Shown here: piece after piece, positions 6,725 through 10,527 of the stretch | Layout of the letters: each line of letters opens with the position of its first letter | Position numbering within the stretch: the first letter of the stretch is position 1 | Assembly: GCA_013298455.1 (NCBI GenBank) | Contig: JAAFHR010000085.1 | Span: 1 to 10,527, forward strand | Reading direction: 5' to 3' | From: Betaproteobacteria bacterium | Lineage (GTDB): Bacteria > Pseudomonadota > Gammaproteobacteria > Burkholderiales > Casimicrobiaceae | DNA: 10,527 nucleotides | Notes under the pieces: model-generated | What the model was told of the DNA's origin: nothing | What the model saw: only the letters and a program-made list of their open reading frames with translations | The model's database searches: none | Program-made: the position numbers and the translations under genes

Positions 6725-8116
6725 TTAAGCTGAAATCGTCGATGAATCGGAAGACTTTTTGGGCGCAGAAGGTTGTAGCGCCCGAACGCGCTCTGCAATG
6801 GCATTGATCACGGGCCGCGATTCATTCAATGCGCGATCGGCGTTTGCCGCAAGTGATCGATTGGCAACTCGTTGATCGCCGCCGACCCACACGTCGCTGA
6901 CATCATCGCGCGTGGCGGCGTACACCACATGCGAGATCGGATCATAGAGCGGCGTCATCCCGACCCTCGCGATGCCAACCGCGATCAAATCGGCGGCTTT
7001 GCCCACTTCGGTGCTGCCAATCTGCGAAGCCAGTCCCAACGCCCGTGCACCGCCCAGCGTGGCGGCGTGAAAGGCTTGCGCAGCCGTGACGGCGGTTGCA
7101 TCGTTCGATTGCACTTTGGCCAAGAGCGCCATCAAGCGCATCTCTTCAAACAGGTCGAGCCGGTTATTGCTCGCCGCGCCATCGGTGCCAAGCGCAACGT
7201 TCACGCCCGCTTTGAGCATCGCCGAAACGGGCGCGATGCCGCTAGCGAGCTTCAAATTCGATGACGGGCAATGCACGATCGACGCGCCATGTTTAGCGAT
7301 GAGCGCGATGTCGGCGTCGTTCAAATGAACGGCGTGTGCGCCCACAAAATCGGGGCTGAGTGTGCCGTTCCGTTGCAGGCGTTCGGTGGGGCGAACGCCG
7401 TCTTTGGCGATGGCGTCGGTCACCTCTTGCGCGGTTTCTTGGAGGTGCGTGTGAACGACCATTCCGAGCTCAGCGGCGTAGGCGTTGATGCGACCAAAGG
7501 TGGCGTCGCTCACGGTGTAGGGCGCGTGCGGGCCAAGGGCGAAACTGAGTAAGGCCTCGCCTTTGAATTGGTCGCGCGCGTCTAAACCGAGTGCTAAATA
7601 AGCGTCTGAATCGGCGGCATAGCGCGTCGGGAAATCGAGAATCGGGAGCGCAAGTTGTGCCCGCAATCCCATCGACAAATACGCGTTGGCAGCGGCCTTG
7701 GGATAGAAGTACATATCGGCGCAGGTCGTGGTGCCGCCCAAGAGCATTTCAGCCGCGGCGAGCTGCGTGCCCACGGTCACGAACGATTCGTCCACCAGGG
7801 CCGCTTCCATCGGCCAGATGCGTTGTTGGAGCCAATCGGTGAGCGCCATGTCGTCCGCCGCACCGCGAAACAGTGTCATTGCGGCATGCGTGTGGGTGTT
7901 GACGAGCCCCGGCATGAGGATGCTCGCACCGAGTTCAATCACGGTGTGTGGTTCGCCGCTGTGGCGAAGCGATTCGCGGAGGGCAGTGGATGCGCCGACG
8001 GCTGCGATCAAGCCGTTACTGTCAACGTGAACAGCACCGTCGCGCAGCGAGCGTACGCCGGTTTCAGAGGAAGTGATGAGCCATTCGGCGGTGATGAGTT
8101 GGGCGCTGCGTTGCAT
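6725..8116 (-). CDS. mtaD: MtaD-type 5'-methylthioadenosine/S-adenosylhomocysteine deaminase (TRZ/ATZ amidohydrolase)
   Basis: A cytosolic metal-dependent amidohydrolase of 463 residues. It probably deaminates S-adenosylhomocysteine and/or 5'-methylthioadenosine to the inosyl forms. The metal and catalytic motifs are in order: NTHTH (H75, H77), HTHLQE (H224, E227), GAHAVHL (H261, H264), HCPSSNLKLASG (H282) and GTDGAASNN (D312). This matches the pattern of characterised MTA/SAH deaminases such as TM0936, where the HxxE glutamate and a later histidine help set specificity. Guanine or chlorohydrolase relatives cannot be excluded by eye. The start is ATG 8116; no good Shine-Dalgarno is adjacent, and GGGAGG lies too far upstream. 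The gene sits just after the ompA terminator and 3 bases before ubiG. The pairing makes sense because UbiG generates SAH. The C-terminal Ser/Lys tail (PKKSSDSS) is outside the conserved fold. Confidence 0.88.
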   Translation of the reverse strand: MQRSAQLITAEWLITSSETGVRSLRDGAVHVDSNGLIAAVGASTALRESLRHSGEPHTVIELGASILMPGLVNTHTHAAMTLFRGAADDMALTDWLQQRIWPMEAALVDESFVTVGTQLAAAEMLLGGTTTCADMYFYPKAAANAYLSMGLRAQLALPILDFPTRYAADSDAYLALGLDARDQFKGEALLSFALGPHAPYTVSDATFGRINAYAAELGMVVHTHLQETAQEVTDAIAKDGVRPTERLQRNGTLSPDFVGAHAVHLNDADIALIAKHGASIVHCPSSNLKLASGIAPVSAMLKAGVNVALGTDGAASNNRLDLFEEMRLMALLAKVQSNDATAVTAAQAFHAATLGGARALGLASQIGSTEVGKAADLIAVGIARVGMTPLYDPISHVVYAATRDDVSDVWVGGDQRVANRSLAANADRALNESRPVINAIAERVRALQPSAPKKSSDSSTISA

Positions 8117-8170
8117 GACTCAATTGTCTCTGAAGTCGGACCTCCCGCCCTTGCCAACCGAGCAGGCAAC

Positions 8171-8196
8171 AAAAAACCCGCCGAAGCGGGTTTTTT
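8171..8196 (-). terminator. Rho-independent terminator of ompA with UUCG tetraloop
   Basis: A perfect 11-bp inverted repeat: AAAAAACCCGC (8171-8181), a 4-base loop, GCGGGTTTTTT (8186-8196). Read on the minus strand the loop is C(UUCG)G, an especially stable tetraloop, followed by six Ts. It lies 48 bases past the ompA stop and 54 bases before mtaD, so it separates the two. The A/T symmetry would let it act in both directions, but nothing on the plus strand needs it. Confidence 0.93.
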
Positions 8197-8210
8197 GCTT
8201 GAGTGAATCG

Positions 8211-8234
8211 CGGCTCCCAATTGCTTGGGGGCCG
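8211..8234. other. Second stem-loop between the ompA stop and its terminator
   Basis: CGGCTCCCAA (8211-8220), loop TTGC, TTGGGGGCCG (8225-8234): ten pairs including one G-T wobble on the plus strand, which becomes an A-C mismatch in the ompA transcript. It lies 9 bases past the ompA stop and has no T-run. It might protect the ompA mRNA 3' end from exonucleases. Confidence 0.35.
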
Positions 8235-8243
8235 AGCGAGCCG

Positions 8244-9020
8244 TTACTTACGTACGGTGATCTCGCCTTTGACTTCAACTTCAACGCGGCGATGCGGTTG
8301 CAAGCAAGCGATCAGAGCCTTGCGGTTCTTTTGCTCACAAACGACGCCTGGCACTGGCTGGGTTTTGCCCATGCCGAGTGTTTCGAGCTTGTCTTTAGCA
8401 ACGCCTTTGCTTGCCAAGTAGGCAGCAACGGCCGCAGCGCGGCGCTCAGAGAGCTTCTGGTTGTATTGCTGCGAACCCAAGCGATCGGTGTGACCGGTCA
8501 CGAGTACGAGCTCAAGCTTTTGCACTTCTTTGATACGCGACAGAATTTCGCGATCCAGAACGGCTTGGCCTTCAGGCTTCAACACAGCTTTGTCAAAGTC
8601 AAACAGTGCTTTTGAAGCCAGTGTGATCTTTTGAACGGCTGGCGCTGGTGGAGGCGCTGGCGGAGCTGGTGGTGGAGGTGGCGGCGCAACAGGCGCAGGT
8701 GCTGGCGCAGCCGCTGGTGGAGCTACTGGTGCTGGTGGCGGCGCTGGTGGGCGGGGCGCTGGAGGCGGTGCTTTTGGCACGAGATCTGGGTCGCAAGCGG
8801 CGATCGCCATTGCGGGGGTCCAGTAGCTGGTGCGCCAGCAGAGGTTGCAAGACGCGTTGTTTGAGCCGTAACGGCCGCTGCGAACGACGTTGTTGTCGGC
8901 GGCGCCAGTGGCGGAGAGTACGTAGCCGCTGTTTGCAGGCGTTGCTTGCGCAAACACCACACCAGCTGACAACGCAACAACCGTGCCGGAGACGGCGCTA
9001 GCGATAGTGCGAAGTTTCAT
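8244..9020 (-). CDS. OmpA-family peptidoglycan-binding protein (no beta-barrel)
   Basis: An exported 258-residue protein, likely a cell-envelope anchor. A signal peptide of about 24 residues ends VFA before QATPA. Residues 25-80 are a short domain with C58, C61 and C76 and the WRTSYWTPA segment typical of Burkholderiales OmpA-like proteins. Residues 84-128 are almost only Pro and Ala, a stiff periplasmic linker. Residues 130-258 form the OmpA C-terminal domain: ALFDFDKAVLKPEG, VTGHTDRLGS with D179, LSERRAAAV with R194, and HRRVEVEV. The Asp and Arg bind diaminopimelate of peptidoglycan. C228 and C239 in an inserted loop may form a disulfide. The classical eight-stranded N-terminal barrel is absent, as is usual for this subgroup. 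ATG 9020 has AAGGGG 10 bases upstream. The gene is monocistronic, ending at a strong terminator, and is divergent from gyrA. A gene symbol of ompA is often used, but it is not an orthologue of the E. coli porin over its full length. Confidence 0.95.
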   Translation of the reverse strand: MKLRTIASAVSGTVVALSAGVVFAQATPANSGYVLSATGAADNNVVRSGRYGSNNASCNLCWRTSYWTPAMAIAACDPDLVPKAPPPAPRPPAPPPAPVAPPAAAPAPAPVAPPPPPPAPPAPPPAPAVQKITLASKALFDFDKAVLKPEGQAVLDREILSRIKEVQKLELVLVTGHTDRLGSQQYNQKLSERRAAAVAAYLASKGVAKDKLETLGMGKTQPVPGVVCEQKNRKALIACLQPHRRVEVEVKGEITVRK

Positions 9021-9027
9021 TGATTTG

Positions 9028-9099
9028 TTACCCCTTATAAGGCATTAGGACGATGTCGCAGAGACCTTGTCCACTGAATGCTGCAGCACCAGTGGTCAC
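9028..9099 (-). CDS. Candidate 23-residue leader peptide upstream of the ompA-like gene
   Basis: A GTG at 9099-9097 is preceded by AGGAGG (9112-9107), 7 bases away. This is the best Shine-Dalgarno in the window. The frame runs 23 codons (MTTGAAA at the start, MPYKG at the end) and stops at TAA 9030-9028. The stop directly follows the AAGGGG used by ompA, so a ribosome finishing the leader would sit on the ompA ribosome-binding site. It has one Cys and no obvious signal peptide or run of one amino acid as in classic attenuators. It could be a regulatory leader, a small protein, or chance. One tension: the predicted ompA promoter would start transcription almost exactly at the AGGAGG. Confidence 0.5.
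   Translation of the reverse strand: MTTGAAAFSGQGLCDIVLMPYKG
9071..9095 (-). other. Stem-loop within the ompA leader
   Basis: CCACTG (9071-9076) pairs with CAGTGG (9090-9095). Inside them lies the palindrome TGCTGCAGCA (9079-9088), giving a stem of about 10 pairs with a small interior mismatch. It falls within the candidate leader ORF, just after its GTG start, so translation of that ORF would melt it. Confidence 0.4.
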
Positions 9100-9117
9100 A
9101 AAATCCCCTCCTAGTGC

Positions 9118-9147
9118 AATATATCACTTGGAAAATCTGGCTTGCAA
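9118..9147 (-). promoter_or_regulatory. Sigma70-type promoter of the ompA-like gene
   Basis: On the minus strand, TTGCAA (9147-9142) and TATATT (9123-9118) are separated by 18 bases. They match the consensus at 4 and 5 of 6 positions. Transcription would start near 9112-9111, giving a leader of about 90 bases. Confidence 0.55.
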
Positions 9148-9159
9148 TCGCCGCAAGCC
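9139..9159. promoter_or_regulatory. Operator-like dyad over the ompA -35 box
   Basis: GGCTTGC (9139-9145), a 7-base gap, GCAAGCC (9153-9159): a perfect 21-bp dyad whose left arm overlaps the proposed -35 element (9142-9147). The arm spacing suits a dimeric regulator. No specific factor is recognised. Confidence 0.4.
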
Positions 9160-9309
9160 CTGTGTTGGTGCGGCGGGTGGGTTGTGTCTATCGCGCAACT
9201 GATTGCCAGACTAAAATGCTGAGTTAACCCGGATTTGTCAGTGTGTCGTCAGTCGGCGACGCCGCTGTTCATTTGGGTCGTTTTTTCGCGCCCCTTACTT
9301 TGAGTGTTC
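9160..9309 (+). promoter_or_regulatory. gyrA upstream region without a clear promoter
   Basis: Part of the 289-base ompA/gyrA divergent gap. TAAAAT at 9212-9217 is a possible -10 box but lacks a good -35. Two copies of GTCAGT (9237-9242 and 9248-9253) are spaced 11 bases, one helical turn, followed by the short palindrome CGGCGACGCCG (9254-9264). The gyrA promoter must lie here, but I cannot place it. Confidence 0.3.
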
Positions 9310-10527
9310 ATGGATCAATTCGCTAAAGAAACCCTGCCAATCAGCCTAGAAAGCGAGATGCGCTCGTCCTATCTGGACTACGCGATGAGCGTGATCGTTG
9401 GGCGCGCGCTGCCCGATGTTCGCGACGGCTTGAAGCCCGTACATCGCCGTGTGCTCTACGGGATGCATGAAACGAATAACGTGCATAACCGCCCGTACGT
9501 GAAATGCGCGCGCGTGGTGGGCGAGGTGATGGGTAAGTTTCACCCGCACGGAGATGCGTCGATTTATGACACGCTGGTGCGGATGGCGCAGGATTTCTCA
9601 ATGCGCTACCAGCTCGTTGATGGTCAAGGCAACTTCGGCTCGGTTGACGGTGACAACGCCGCGGCGATGCGCTACACCGAGTGCCGCTTGCAAAAAATCA
9701 CCTCGGAAATGCTCGGTGATTTAGAGAAAGAAACGGTCGATTTCCAGCCGAACTACGACGGCAAGGAAATGGAGCCAACCGTTCTGCCAGCGAAATTTCC
9801 GAATCTTCTGGTGAATGGAAGTTCCGGAATTGCGGTGGGCATGGCCACCAACATCCCGCCGCATAACCTCTCAGACATCCTCGATGCGACGCAGCTGCTC
9901 CTCAAAAATGGTGAAACCACCGTTGATGAGCTGATCGACATCGTCAAAGCGCCCGATTTCCCCACCGGCGGTTACATCTACGGACTTGAGGGCGTGGTTC
10001 AGGGCTACCGAACTGGCCGTGGCCGCGTGGTGATGCGCGCCAAAACGCATTTCGAGCCGATCGGCAAATCGGATCGCCAAGCGATCATCGTTGACGAAAT
10101 TCCGTATCAGGTCAATAAGTCAACGCTGCTGCAAAAAATCGGCGAGCTCGTTCGCGATAAACGCCTTGAGGGCATTTCTGATCTGCGCGACGAATCCGAT
10201 AAATCGGGCATGCGCGTGGTCATTGAATTGAAGCGCGGCGAGATCCCCGACATCGTTCTCAACAACCTCTACAAAAACACGCAGCTGCAAGACAGCTTCG
10301 GCATGAACTGTGTGGCGCTGGTCGACAATCGGCCGCGCATTTTGAACCTCAAAGATTTCCTTGAGCAATTCATTATTCATCGCCGCGAAGTTGTTACGCG
10401 TCGTACGCAATTCGAACTCAAGCAAGCGCGGGCTCGGGCGCACATCCTCGAAGGTTTGGCGGTTGCACTGGCCAACGTTGATCCGATCATCGCGCTGATC
10501 AAAGCGTCAGCCACGCCGGATGAAGCG
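9310..10527 (+). CDS. gyrA: DNA gyrase subunit A (3' end cut by window edge)
   Basis: GyrA is the DNA breakage-reunion subunit of gyrase (A2B2), which introduces negative supercoils with ATP hydrolysis by GyrB. The window holds 406 codons, under half of a usual 850-900-residue GyrA, with no frameshift. Visible features are RSSYLDYAMSVIVGRALPDV and DGLKPVHRRVLYGM (winged-helix start), the quinolone-determining HPHGDASIYDTLVRMAQ at residues 78-94, catalytic tyrosine Y122 in RYTECRL, NYDGKEMEPTVLPAKFPNLL, and GIAVGMATNIPPHNL. Numbering equals E. coli GyrA through Y122. Position 83 is Ala and 84 is Ser, while D87 is kept. The ATG at 9310 has only a weak GAG 5 bases before it, but the N-terminal MDQFAKE length fits the family. 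Confidence 0.99.
   Translation, partial: MDQFAKETLPISLESEMRSSYLDYAMSVIVGRALPDVRDGLKPVHRRVLYGMHETNNVHNRPYVKCARVVGEVMGKFHPHGDASIYDTLVRMAQDFSMRYQLVDGQGNFGSVDGDNAAAMRYTECRLQKITSEMLGDLEKETVDFQPNYDGKEMEPTVLPAKFPNLLVNGSSGIAVGMATNIPPHNLSDILDATQLLLKNGETTVDELIDIVKAPDFPTGGYIYGLEGVVQGYRTGRGRVVMRAKTHFEPIGKSDRQAIIVDEIPYQVNKSTLLQKIGELVRDKRLEGISDLRDESDKSGMRVVIELKRGEIPDIVLNNLYKNTQLQDSFGMNCVALVDNRPRILNLKDFLEQFIIHRREVVTRRTQFELKQARARAHILEGLAVALANVDPIIALIKASATPDEA

Noticed and set aside
8117..8170. Promoter for mtaD (TTGGCA on the minus strand)
   Set aside because: TTGGCA is a good -35, but the sequence 17 bases later (TTCAGA) is not a credible -10. A promoter should exist after the terminator, but I cannot place it.
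7655..8206. 183-codon plus-strand open frame
   Set aside because: Antisense to the well-supported mtaD gene and reads into the ompA terminator; no domain features.
8073..8615. 180-codon plus-strand open frame
   Set aside because: Runs through the terminator and the antisense of the OmpA C-terminal domain; the composition is a shadow of those.
8636..8770. Apparent short tandem DNA repeats (GGTGGAGGCGCTGG-like)
   Set aside because: These are Pro/Ala codon runs of the OmpA linker, not a separate repeat element or CRISPR.
8631..8864. Trp/Arg-rich plus-strand frame with WRWWRRWRSWWWRWRR
   Set aside because: It is simply the reverse reading of the Pro/Ala linker codons of the OmpA-like protein, although it looks like an antimicrobial peptide.
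9212..9217. TAAAAT as the gyrA -10 box
   Set aside because: No acceptable -35 lies 16-18 bases upstream, so I do not call a promoter.

Overview
The window looks like a chromosomal segment of a betaproteobacterium, most likely of the order Burkholderiales. The evidence is the content and order of the recognisable genes: earP, an ompA-like gene without a barrel domain, and the block gyrA / ompA / mtaD / ubiG / gph. That block resembles the gyrA-ubiG-phosphatase neighbourhoods I know from Burkholderiales and, with mtnA added, from Pseudomonas. No rRNA, tRNA, CRISPR array, transposase or integrase was seen.

Layout. (1) Positions 993 to 1, minus strand: earP, the EF-P arginine rhamnosyltransferase, cut by the left edge. 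It appears to start at TTG. (2) Positions about 1186 to 5203, plus strand: a two-gene unit not assignable to a named system. It encodes an exported, probably outer-membrane beta-barrel protein and, 25 bases later, an exported protein with an N-terminal NTF2-like domain followed by four Ig-like repeats with paired cysteines. This is the accessory and least understood part. (3) Positions 8116 to 5210, minus strand: mtaD and ubiG, separated by 3 bases, then gph/mupP behind its own promoter-like sequence. UbiG uses SAM and releases SAH, which MtaD-family enzymes can deaminate; the HAD phosphatase clears phosphoglycolate or MurNAc-6-phosphate. (4) Positions 9020 to 8244, minus strand: an OmpA-family peptidoglycan-binding protein, ended by a strong UUCG-loop terminator. 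Its leader holds a candidate 23-codon upstream ORF with a near-perfect Shine-Dalgarno and a stop codon abutting the ompA Shine-Dalgarno. (5) Position 9310 to the right edge, plus strand: the first 406 codons of gyrA, with alanine at the quinolone-critical position 83.

The best candidates for something undescribed are the plus-strand surface-protein pair and the ompA leader ORF. All functional assignments rest on reading motifs by eye; no database search was run.
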